Shown here piece by piece: positions 18,585 through 30,700 of a stretch of 64,000 nucleotides of DNA. Source of the DNA: Corallium rubrum. Lineage: Eukaryota; Cnidaria; Anthozoa; Scleralcyonacea; Coralliidae. Where the stretch lies: contig OZ036008.1 of the NCBI GenBank assembly GCA_964035015.1, positions 1,118,501-1,182,500 on the forward strand, read 5' to 3'. Below the pieces are notes generated by a model. It worked only from the letters and a program-made list of their open reading frames with translations, did not search any database and had not been told where the DNA came from. Every line of letters starts with the position of its first letter. Position 1 is the stretch's first letter. A program made the position numbers and the translations under genes.

Positions 18585-19004
18585 ATGGCTAGTGTGGCTG
18601 CTGGTGGACTGTTTAACGCCCTGGCCTTCGCGGGCGCTGGATTCATGTTCTCAAAGTTAAATCACACCGGGTATGAAGCTGAGATTAAGAGACACAACCA
18701 CGCCCTCGAGCAGTTGGCTAGGGCAAAGGAGAAATGGTATGAAAGTGAGGTGGATAAGAAGGATAGAATACAGAGGTTAAGACAGGAACTGTCTGACGCC
18801 AACGCTGACATCAACACAACGAACCACGCTCTGGATCTGCTGAAGGATAGGTTGAGACAGTCTGAGGTCGTTGGGTTGTCCCAACCAAAGCCTGAGTTGT
18901 CTGACTATTACAAACCATCGAGTGAAATGAAAGAGTATCAGACCCTGTTTATCGGGTCTGTTGGTCTGGTTGGTGGGTATCTGATGTCTAGGTTTGTTTT
19001 GTAG
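18585..19004 (+). CDS. Conserved coiled-coil membrane protein
   Basis: 139 residues, homologous to the frame-broken gene at 46185-46609. An N-terminal hydrophobic segment (GLFNALAFAGAGFMFSKL) is followed by LNHTGYEAEIKRHNHALEQL and a long coiled coil (about residues 30-90, with RLRQELSDANADINTTN). The conserved LSDYYKPSSEMKEYQ and a C-terminal membrane segment (FIGSVGLVGGYLMSRFV) close the protein. It spans the membrane at both ends with a coiled coil between, suggesting a scaffold or virion membrane protein. The ATG follows TTAGTTTATAT. Confidence 0.7.
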   Translation: MASVAAGGLFNALAFAGAGFMFSKLNHTGYEAEIKRHNHALEQLARAKEKWYESEVDKKDRIQRLRQELSDANADINTTNHALDLLKDRLRQSEVVGLSQPKPELSDYYKPSSEMKEYQTLFIGSVGLVGGYLMSRFVL

Positions 19005-19036
19005 GGGTTAAGGGAATTCGTTAGGGTTTAGTTATA

Positions 19037-19699
19037 ATGTCTGTTTCCTGGTCGGACTTACCGAAAGGACTGAAGGATTTACCGTTTTCAGGCGTTGGGT
19101 GGGTCTGTAAGCAGATGGGGATTGAGTTAACACCCCCGACCTGGGATCCACCCAGATGTAGTACGAAGTTGTGGTGTGAAGATTGTTCCAGATTCCGTGT
19201 GAAGGTGAGTACTGAGATGTATTCCTGTCCAGGATGTGGTGACACGGAGTATGGATATGTTGTCGGGAGATACCGGGCGGCCGGTCGTAGAAGTGAGCAT
19301 TCGAGAAATCATTGGATGAGGAAGAGACTCACCAGAGTCGTCAGGGACACATCCGTTGACGTTGTCTTATCCGACTTTTCCAAGGTTCTTCGGGTGATGA
19401 AAAGTAAGGGTCTGATAAGAGGTCGTAATGTGTCCAGATACAATTATTACATCATCAGACTGTGCTCAAGGAGAGGGATTGGGTTACTGGGTGGTATGAA
19501 GGATCTTAGGGAGGGGAAAACGAAGGACTTGTTTGATAACAATCTGTTCGGGATTGTGTATAGGGAACTTGGTTGGGATCGTACCCCGGACAGGTTCTAC
19601 ACCGAGTGGTTGAGACGACACCTAACGGAATGTGATCACCCCTGTTATAACGATGAGCTCAGGTGTTATGATCCACCGGGACGACGACTTAGAATCTGA
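19037..19699 (+). CDS. Zinc-ribbon protein resembling late transcription factor VLTF3
   Basis: 220 residues, homologous to 45645-46160. An N-terminal zinc ribbon has CEDC (about residue 48) and CPGCG (about 64). A basic SEHSRNHWMRKRL helix follows, then the highly conserved RGRNVSRYNYYIIRLCSRRG (about 130-150) and FGIVYRELGW. The order zinc ribbon, basic helix, YNYYI helix recalls poxvirus/NCLDV VLTF3 proteins, which activate late promoters. This is my inference from pattern, not a search result. The C-terminal tail (Cys-rich) is absent in element 2. The ATG follows TTTAGTTATA. The last 31 bp overlap the polymerase start. Confidence 0.5.
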   Translation: MSVSWSDLPKGLKDLPFSGVGWVCKQMGIELTPPTWDPPRCSTKLWCEDCSRFRVKVSTEMYSCPGCGDTEYGYVVGRYRAAGRRSEHSRNHWMRKRLTRVVRDTSVDVVLSDFSKVLRVMKSKGLIRGRNVSRYNYYIIRLCSRRGIGLLGGMKDLREGKTKDLFDNNLFGIVYRELGWDRTPDRFYTEWLRRHLTECDHPCYNDELRCYDPPGRRLRI

Positions 19700-22600
19700 T
19701 ATGTTTGACTATCCCGATGATATAGACCCCCGTCTCTATGAGAGACTAATCGGTTACGACATAAATCAGTTAGACAGAGCCTTGAGGGGTAAAACCAAGT
19801 CGTTCAGCTGTGCTGTTGTGTCCCAACACCCACTGGAACAGGTAAACGCCCTCACGAATGACGTGGTACGGCTGCTACGTCGGGAGCTGGCTGAGATGAG
19901 GGGGCTGAAGTTCGCTGAAACGCTGGTTGTAACGCTTGAGAAGGAGGTGTCCGGCGGAACAACTTATAAGACGGCTCACTTCAACAGCCACATCAAAACT
20001 ATAATCAACGGTAATGAGATCGGTCAGGACGTTAACACCGCGAATGAGGAGGTGGTGGCTAGAATAGCCCGATGGATAAGCGAGGGATCAGGCTGGACAG
20101 TGGAGTCAATCGACGGTCACTACGTTAATCTGACTGTCTACAGTCCACTGGAAGGCTCCAGTTATGTCGACCTCCCTAAGGAGCTGAAGAATAGTCGGAA
20201 GGGGTTGATCAACGTTAAAAATAATGATGATAGGTGTTTTATGTGGTGTCATCTGGCTCATAAGTTTCCTGTCCCAAAAGACCCACAAAGGGTCACAAAG
20301 TACCGGGACCATGTTGACGACTTGGATTACAGTAGAATCAGCTTTCCAGTGAATCAGAAACAGTACAACCGGGTGGAGAAACAGAATGAGATACGTATCA
20401 ACGTCTTTGGTTATGAAAACGGGTTAACCTTTCCGGTTTATGTATCAGAGGAAATGGGTTATACCGACCTTATGAACCTCCTGATTATAACCAACGGGGA
20501 CAACAGACATTACGTCCTCATCAAGGACTTTGATAGGTTTATGTACAGCAAAACAAAACATAAGAGGAGAAAACACTTCTGTGTTTACTGCCTCCAATGT
20601 TTCAGTTCAACGGAGGTCTTGGACAGGCATCAAACCGTGTGTATCAGTGTAAATGGTAAACAAGCTGTCAGGATGCCTGAAAAGGGTAAGAACGTGTTGA
20701 AGTACAATAATTTCCACAAACAGTTAAACGTTCCGTTTGTTGTGTACGCTGACTTCGAGGCGATCACGGAAAAGGTCGACAGACAGGAGGTGTCGGAGTC
20801 AGACCGAGAGAAGAAAGAGAAGAGACCATACATGGAGAAGTATCAGAAACATACTGATTGTGGTTATGGGTACAAGGTTGTCTGTTGTTACGACGATAGA
20901 TACAGTAAGGATGTCCAGGTGTACAGAGGTCCTGGTGCTGTCAACAAGTTCATCGGAAAGATGTTGGAAGAGGTGGAGTATTGTAAGAACACAAAAAGAG
21001 ATCATTTCAACCGAACATGGTTTTGAATGATTCCGACAGGGCGGACTTCAGAGACGCTATAAAGTGTCACATCTGTGGGCGAGAGTATGTAGCAGAAGAC
21101 GTTAAGGTCCGGGACCATTGTCATGTGACGGGAAGATATCGGGGATCGGCCCACCAGCTTTGTAACAGAAATCATAGAATGACTGATAAAATACCAGTCA
21201 TCTTACACAACCTGAGGGGTTATGATAGTCATCTCATCATGGGGGAGATCGGAAAGTTCGGACAGGAGATTAACGTCATTCCGAATAATATGGAAAAGTA
21301 CATGGCCTTCATGTTAGGTAAGAACCTCGTGTTTCTGGACAGTCTTCAGTTCATGAGTAGTTCATTGGAAAAATTGGTTGGAAATCTCCCGGGGGACGCG
21401 TTCAGATACACAGCTGAAGAATTTGGTGAAAAGTTGGACTTGATGAGAACGAAGGGTGTTTACCCCTATGACTACATGGACAGCTTCAGTCGGTTTGGGG
21501 AAACGGGGTTACCACCAAAGAGTGAGTTTTATAGCATACTAAACGATGAGGAAATATCAGACACTGATTACCAACACGCTTTGAAGGTTTGGGAGTCGTT
21601 TGGAATGAGTACAATGGGGGACTACCATGATGTGTATCTAAAATCAGATGTGCTGCTGTTAGCTGACGTCTTTGAGAACTTTAGGAAGACCTGTGTTCAG
21701 TACTATGGGTTGGACCCCTGTCACTATTTTACCTCACCTGGGTTGGCATGGGACGCTATGCTGAAGATGACTGGGATTGAGCTGGAGCTGATGACTGACA
21801 TCGACATGTTCCAGTTCATTGAGAAAGGATTGAGAGGTGGTGTCAGTTACATAGCCAACAGATATGGGAAAGCCAACAACCCATATATGAAGGGGTATAG
21901 TGAGGACGAGGCTGTGAAGTATATAATGTATCTGGACGCTAACAACCTGTATGGTTGGGCCATGAGTCAGTGCCTTCCGACTGGTGGATTTAAGTGGATG
22001 AGTGAGGGTAAGTTGAAAAACCTGGACTGGAAACTTCCGGATGACGACAGCCGAACTGGAATGATACTTGAAATTGATCTTGAATATCCTTCTGAACTCC
22101 ACGACCTACATAACGACTATCCATTAGCTCCTGAGAAGACGGAAATACAGGAAGAAATGCTGTCTGACTATTGTCTCAAAATCAAAGAGAAGTTCGGCGT
22201 CAGAGTTGGTGGTGTCAGTAAACTAGTAACCAACCTGATGCATAAGGAAAGGTATGTCGCCCACTACAGAAACCTAGAGCTGTACGTCAGGCTTGGGATG
22301 AGGGTGAAGAAAGTTCACCGGGTTTTGTTGTTCGATCAGTCCCCTTGGCTGAAGCAGTACATCGACTTCAACACGGTGAAGAGAACCGCCGCCAGGAACG
22401 CCTTTGAAAAGGACTTCTTCAAGCTGATGAACAACAGCGTCTTCGGTAAAACAATGGAGAATTTGAGAAAGCGCGTAGATGTTCGGTTGGTCACGTGTGA
22501 AGAAAAGCTGTTGAGGCTGGCTTCCAAACCAACCTTTGTATCCGTTAAAATATTCAACGAGAACCTTGTTGCCGTTCACAAAATTAAAGAAGTTCTTACG

Positions 22601-23239
22601 TTAAACCGACCGGCGTATGTCGGTATGTGTATTCTAGATCTATCGAAGGTATTGATGTACGATTTCCATTACAACTATATATTAGAAAAATATGGAAACG
22701 ATGCTAAGTTGTTGTTTACAGATACGGACAGCCTGACATATGAAATCAAAACAGAAGACGTTTACAAAGACTTCTGGGCTAATAAAAATATTTTCGATAA
22801 CTCGGACTATTCAGAAAGCTCACCTTACTACAACAATTCAAACAAAAAGGTTATTGGGAAGATGAAGGACGAAGCGGCTGGCGTTCCTATAGTTGAGTTC
22901 ATTGGTCTCAGAAGTAAGATGTATTCTTATCTGAAAGACAACGGAGCAGGTGGCAAAACCGCGAAGGGAATTAAAAAGAGTGTCACTAAGAAACAAATTA
23001 AACACGAGAACTACAAAGATACACTATTTGGTAAAAAACAAGTGTTTCAGAAAATGAAAACAATTCGAAGTGTAAATCATGAGTTAGGTAGTTATGAGAT
23101 AAATAAAATATCACTCTCATGCTTTGACGACAAGAGATACCTGCTGGAAGACGGGGTTAGTTCCTACGCGTACGGACACCTAAACGCTCAAAGGCAACTG
23201 CGCATGTGTAGTCCCACGCGTGGGACTGAGCATGCGTAG
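19669..23239 (+). pseudogene. POLB: Protein-primed family B DNA polymerase, broken by one frameshift
   Basis: Two frames, 19669-21026 and 21017-23239, joined by a one-base shift near 21012-21018. The first half has an N-terminal region, a Cys/His finger (HFCVYCLQCFSSTEVLDRHQ) and ExoI VVYADFEAI. The second half begins with a treble-clef-like module CHICGREY...VRDHCHVTGRYRGSAH. It then has ExoII NLRGYDSH, ExoIII KSDVLLLADVF, motif A YLDANNLYGWAM (about residue 305 of this half), motif B KLMNNSVFGKTMENLRKR, motif C FTDTDSL (about 566) and the KMYSYLKD lysine motif. All catalytic residues persist. The final 15 codons come from an inserted hairpin. The start is taken at 19669 (GTGTTATG), since longer frames precede it without a start motif. 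Confidence 0.92.
23198..23239. repeat. 42-bp hairpin, copy 1, overlapping the polymerase stop
   Basis: An inverted repeat around the 18-bp perfect palindrome AGTCCCACGCGTGGGACT (23210-23227), extended by GCGCATG/CATGCG arms. It supplies the last codons and the TAG stop of the polymerase frame. A second copy lies at 23316-23357. Confidence 0.85.
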
Positions 23240-23437
23240 AAGCTACTACCTGCAGGAAGACGGGATTAACTTTCCCGCTCTGCTAAAATACATACCCCAG
23301 AATGACCAGAGGTTTGTGCGCATGTGCAGTCCCACGCGTGGGACTGAGCGTGCGTAGATAGTCTCAGGGTCCTGAACAAAATATAATAACACAAAATAAA
23401 ATAAATACTCATAACCAATTACAACGAAATATTAGAT
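23240..23437. other. Polymerase 3' remnant and second hairpin
   Basis: After the hairpin, GAAGACGGGATTAACTTT near 23255 echoes GAAGACGGGGTTAGTTCC near 23147 inside the polymerase, and CAGAATGACCAGAGGTTT may be the tail of the old C-terminal coding region. The second hairpin (23316-23357) has the same palindromic core at 23328-23345. No further gene up to the inverted repeat. Confidence 0.5.
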
Positions 23438-23736
23438 CCAACAAAAGCGTCTGAAAGGGGTGGTGGTCATTTTTTTCACTTTTTGAAGTATAAGCAGACG
23501 AAAATGGGTTTTTGGAGGCGCGAAAATTTTTTTCCCCTTTCAAACATCCTTTCTTGATGAATTCCAGAATTTTTTTTTTTGGTTTGGGTCCCTTTTCGTC
23601 CCTTTTTCTTATACTTAAAAAATTTTTTAAAAAAGCTTACCGTCTCAAACAACCATCCTTGCTGAATCTGATCATCTGGGGGCTGTCTTTGTTGGGAAAA
23701 AAAAAGTGCGCCGGTACCCTCATGTTCTATACTACT
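23438..23736 (-). repeat. Polinton 1 right terminal inverted repeat
   Basis: Reverse complement of 7371-7670, ending CTATACTACT. Short indels lie in the A/T homopolymers and substitutions around 23644-23668. Confidence 0.92.
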
Positions 23737-23742
23737 CATTTG
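23737..23742. repeat. Polinton 1 target-site duplication, right (CATTTG)
   Basis: Exact repeat of 7365-7370. Confidence 0.95.
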
Positions 23743-23859
23743 TATATATCTAAGTTTTGACTGTTTCGAAGGTTACGGCCATGTATACTAAACCTAGTCT
23801 CAGGTATCAAATATGAGAGACGATCGTTAGTTAATTTGATGTTATTAAACAGTCAGGTT

Positions 23860-24560
23860 CTGTGGTAGTTGGTGTCTGTTCTCTTTCAAAGATGGGCAGC
23901 CGGTCAACAATAATGCGTCTTTATAAGATCTTGACGGATAAAGGATTCGGAATGATCTTCGTTGGATTTGTTCAAGTTTATCAGATAGATAAGCAGGAAG
24001 ACTCGAATGCCAAACTGGGCAACATTATTTCAGGACTGATCGAATCAGGGTTATATAAATTGTCAACAAACATGCTCAGAGAGACCATTGCGTCGTAGAA
24101 CTCGAATAATATATAACCGTTTAGCAGCTTTCTTTGTAATTTCATCGATATGGTTTGAGATCACTCCGAAAATGTATGCCAAGGACTTTGGTACTTTCGA
24201 CAGTCTCAATGGGGATACCATCAATGTAGAGGTTGGAGAGAGGAGGTTTATGACGAAGAAAACTTACTCCGATTTTTTTGCATTTCTTAGGGTTGAGTTT
24301 CATATAATTATTAGAAGCCCAAGACGAGATGCAATCCAGGTCAGATTGAATAGTCGAACTGCTATACCTGGACACCACCTCTGAAACTGACATGTCATCC
24401 ACATATTTCCAATAATCACAGTTCGGCGGGACAAGATCATTCACCATGACAAGAAACAAAATAAGACCTAATTTTGTTCCCTGTGACACTCCTGCTTGTA
24501 GTGTTATCCACTCCGATACTGTTTCTCTCAATTTAACACGCTGTTTTAGTTCCGATAGAA
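23860..24560 (-). pseudogene. Non-LTR reverse transcriptase relic, minus strand
   Basis: The frame 24531-24142 encodes RT palm/thumb segments: LQAGVSQGTKLGLILFLVMV, the catalytic YVDDM box, CISSWASNNYMKLNPKKCK and ESTKVLGIHF. Downstream sequence to about 23880 continues the RT C-terminus in shifted frames (similar to KKAAKRLY and a Cys-Pro-Val-Trp-type region). It is a 5'-truncated, mutated copy of the same family as 24650-25640, lying head to head with it. Confidence 0.8.
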
Positions 24561-24649
24561 AACCAAAGCCAAGGCGTCAGAGACCTGCGCACTCCCAAAT
24601 TCAGAGGTTTTTCTATCAAAATATTAAGATTTATACGATCAAAGACCTT

Positions 24650-25640
24650 GCTAAAATCTACAAAATATTAAGATTTATACGATCAAAGGCCTTGCTGAAA
24701 TGCTTGACATGCATGTTACATTCTTGGCTTTCCCACCTGGATTCCGCTGGTCAATACCTTCGTTTATGCTTTTTGGATTTCTCCAAGGTTTTCCATCGAA
24801 TTGGCCACAATGTTCTCATTCAAAAACTTGTAGATATCGGAGTTAGGAGATCTTTAATTCAGTGGATTGCAAATTTTCTGTCAGGGCGAAGGCAGTGTGT
24901 CAAACTTGGTAAAGCCGTCTCTGCTTGGTTACCAGTCAACGCCTGACCAAGGAACGAAATTGGGTCCAATTTTGTTCTTAATTATGGTCAACGATTTGCA
25001 ATGCACATCAGGAAAATCTGGAATTTGAAATTTATTGACGATGTTTTCATCTCTGAAACTCTATCAAGAAATGTTCAGTTGTCTGTTATCCAGTCGGATC
25101 TAAATTCCGTTAGCGCATGGGCATCAAACAACCTGACGAAACTCAATGCCAAAAAATGTGAAGAGATGCAAATTTGTTTCTTTAGGGAACAACCTGAACT
25201 TCCAAGTCTCCACATTGGAAACCAAGTTTTGGAATATGTATCATCACACAAAGTTCTTGGTTTGACTCTTCAGAACGATCTTAAGTGGAACGAACATATT
25301 GCGATGTCTGTTAGTAAAGCGTCCAAGCGGTTACATATATCCTACATGTCCTGCGTCGGGGAGGCATTCCACCGCATGACCTCATCATATCACCATTTAT
25401 TACGCATTGATCCGCTCTATTTTAGAATATTCCTGTACTGTTTAGCATTGTAGTCTCCCCAGGTACTTGTCTGAAGAGGTAGAGAAAATTTAAAAACGAG
25501 CGATGAGGATTATATTACCAGGCCGATCATACAGTGAGGCACTAGCAGCACTCCAGTGTCCTAGGCTTGATAAACGTCGAACAGATCTTTGTGAGAGAAC
25601 TATCAAAAAGGGAAGAGGGAAAACGCGCATGAATACAACT
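24650..25640 (+). pseudogene. Non-LTR reverse transcriptase relic, plus strand
   Basis: Frames 24715-24946 and 25001-25453 encode RT segments: LCFLDFSKVFHRIGHNVLIQ, IQWIANFLSGRRQCVKL, FIDDVFISE (catalytic box altered from YADD) and VSAWASNNLTKLNAKKCEEM. The remainder to about 25640 is frame-shifted C-terminus. Just upstream, a segment of about 37 bp (TTAAGATTTATACGATCAAA) is tandemly duplicated (24627-24705). Inactive. Confidence 0.8.
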
Positions 25641-25830
25641 TAAGGAACACCGGTCATTTTTCCTCTTTTAAACGTAGGACCGATAGATTCAATAACAGTT
25701 TTTTCCCAAGTATGATTCGTTGTTTTAAATAAATATTGATAATCCCCGAGCCCGGGCGGAGGGCCGAAGGCCTGGAGCCCTGTGACCTTACACGCAAGAT
25801 GAAAAGCTGAAAGCAATTCTGAAACCTGTT

Positions 25831-27655
<1,825 letters not shown>

Positions 27656-27705
<50 letters not shown>
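27656..27705. repeat. (TTA)n microsatellite
   Basis: About 16 uninterrupted ATT units. Confidence 0.95.
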
Positions 27706-27707
<2 letters not shown>

Positions 27708-27767
27708 CTTACTGAAATTAATTACTTAAAGCACATTCACTCATACAATACACCTATGTAATTATTA

Positions 27768-30700
27768 CACTGCAAATTCTCCGAATCTTGTTTTAAGGAT
27801 AAAAATCCTTGTTTCAAGGATAATTTTCCTTAAAATAAGAAAAATTATCTCGTCCCTTCTACAAGATAATTATCTTGATAAGAATTCTTGACAAGATTAT
27901 TTTTCTTAAATTAAGGATTTTTATCTTGTTAACAAATCTTGTTTCAAGAAAAAAAATCTTGTTTTAAGGATAAAAATCTTTGTTTCAAGGATAATTTTCC
28001 TTAAAATAAGAAAAATTATCTCGTCCCTTCTACAAGATAATTATCTTGATAAGATTTCTTGACAAGATTATTTTTCTTAAATTAAGGATTTTTATCTGGT
28101 TCACAAATCTTGTTTTAAGGAAAATTTTCCTTAAAATGAAAAAAATTATCTTGTCTCTTCTACATAATAATTACATGATAATTATCTTGAGACAAGATTA
28201 TTTTCCTTAAATCAAGGATTTTTATCTTGTTTACAAAACCTTGTTTTAACATAAAAATCACAACATGCAAATATAACAGAATGATTTAAATATTTAATAA
28301 GACATACAGTATATAGTTTAGAAGAAAAATGTTTAAACATGAAATCAATAAAGTATATTAAAAATATATATGTCAATAGCTCACTCTCCAGAGTAGAACT
28401 TTTCTACTTCATTTAAAAATCTTGTGACGTCCCCTTGGACATCTGGATGGACAGTCTTATCATTAAACACAATGTTCTGTAGCACAGATAACGATACTTG
28501 CCAACCAGGTGGGTAGTCATAGTCCAACAGGTAAAATGCCCCTAATAAAGCTGTGATGGCTCTCAACATTTCCTTTTTTGAAAACAGTTAGGATGTTTTG
28601 CCCAAGTAATAGTACAGCACCAGTTTTCGAAACCAGAAGCCCCGGGATAAAACCTGGCCGCTTCCACTGCCAATCATCAGGCTTCTTATCATCCTAAAAT
28701 TATAGGACCAATCAAATTGATAAGAATGGAAGCTTGTAATAAATGTATGAAGCCTTAATATCATACCTCAATAGTATGGAAGATCTCTTGCACTTTTGAT
28801 TGTTTCAAAGATATTTTAGCTCTCCCGTTAAAAACTGAATTGATTCCTTTGATGAGGTGAAGGTCAATTTTATCACAAATATTCTTAAAGTGCCTATCTA
28901 ACATGTGTGGAGTTTACATATTTGTAATATTTAGAGCATTCTAAGAATAAATGCAATATATTTTCTTAGGCAAAAACTTCACCTTCATAGATTTTTTGGC
29001 TGTCAAATTTACTGAAAGAGGCAATGGACATCAGTTTTCTTTTGTTTCTCACCACAGAAATGCCTCTTTCGACGTCTGAAGATGATTTTTTGCCTGAGAA
29101 GATATATTGCATTTCTTCTCAGAATGTTCCAAATATTACAAATACTGATATGTAAAATCCCAAGGATGAGATATGTCTATCTCATCCTTGGGATTTTACA
29201 TGCAGGTATAAATAAACTTAATTTTTCCTGGATTACATGCAAAACTTAACTGTTATGGAACTAATTGAACTAAAATATTGAACAGTTGTGTCTTGGTCCA
29301 TACAATATACAGTATCGATCCATACACTGTCAGTTAAAGTTGCTATCATGTTGGGGTTTTTTTACCTTCAGTTAGGATGGTTGGGGATTTCAAGGTTCCT
29401 TTGGAAATCCCATAATAGATCAGATTATCCAGTTTTGCCTTTAGGGTATTAACAGATTTTCCCATAAAATCTTCCACATTTCCTGTAGATGGTAGTATAG
29501 ACCAAGAGTCCATCTCACCTCCTCAATCACCTCAAGCAACAAATACAAAAAATATTAAACTAGAGTTATACAGGTTATTCACAAGTTTGTCAAACAACAA
29601 ATTAATTTTTATGAATACAAACCAGTTCACACAATAGTCTAAAAAGTAGTACATAACATACATTAAATGGTACTACATAATACAGGGTTTTATGCAAGCA
29701 CTTTTTAGGTCTGGTTACTGGACCTAGAAACTTAAACTGGAATTGAGTTTTAATATTCAATCTTGAATTGCAAATAAATTATATGTGACTTTTGCATGTT
29801 CACGATCTTTAATCTTCCAAAATATTAATTTGTTGTTGTTAATACAGTTTTATATTTCAGATAAAATATTAATGTTCATACCAGATTACATGTACCTAGG
29901 ATTACATGTAACCTCGAGTCAGTGCTTGGATAAAACCCTGTAATATTATTATATAATATAATAATAGTATGTAGGATTACATCTAGTATATACACTATAC
30001 TCTAGGGAAGTAAAGGGCTGGCCTTTCACACATTCAAACTTGCTGCCATTTGTGTTTTCTTACATGCCTTTTCTGATGTTACCTCCACCATGACCAAATG
30101 CAAGTACTGTAATTAACACATCTTCCCTGGGAAGCCCCTTTTATAGTGCAGCTTCCACTTCAAGCATGTTAAGGGTACTGTTTATTTTCAAAATCCTGTA
30201 AATACCAGACTTTACAGAAAAGTGGGGCTCAGAGAGAATTGTGCCCTAATTATAAGACAAGTTGGCCTAGTAACTCTGGACTAGTAACTTCAGCTTTACC
30301 AGTCCCAGGAACAGTGTTTAAAAAAATTTATTAGGCCGAGCACTCAAAAACTACATTCATATAGTAGATTCCTGATTTACTCAATCATAGCATTTGTGGT
30401 ATAACTATATAGAATACCCCACTGCTTTTACAACTACAACATATTAATCAGGTTGAATATTGTCATATTCATTTCAAAATCATCAAATAAAATTGGTTTG
30501 TTCTCAGTCATGGGGATTCAATTAGGGTTAGTTTTTGGATTTGGGTAAGGTTTCATCATCACACTTTAAGTTCCAACACTTTGCACAAAGGGTTCATTGC
30601 TTTATTTTCATGCAAAAATACAAACTCAAAAGTGGCAGGGTATTCCATAGTTGCTCCACATTTGTCAGTTTAAACTCCAAATAACTCAAAGCATTTTTGT

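Larger units (their letters stand above)
7371..23736. mobile_element. Polinton/Maverick element 1 (16,366 bp)
   Basis: The boundaries are set by inverted repeats starting AGTAGTATAG and a perfect 6-bp target duplication. Contents left to right: conserved small protein, packaging ATPase, major capsid, membrane protein, minor capsid and integrase on the minus strand; then structural/membrane proteins, a deoxynucleoside kinase (minus), nuclease, VLTF3-like protein and DNA polymerase B on the plus strand. Visible lesions are an in-frame TGA in the capsid gene, a frameshift in the polymerase and a hairpin that replaces the polymerase C-terminus. Confidence 0.95.

Noticed and set aside
21005..21030. 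Programmed frameshift signal in the polymerase
   Set aside because: No convincing slippery heptamer or downstream structure is visible and other genes in the elements are also broken; kept only as a low-level finding about position.
25740..25800. GC-rich segment considered as a tRNA or small RNA gene
   Set aside because: No cloverleaf or A/B boxes could be found.
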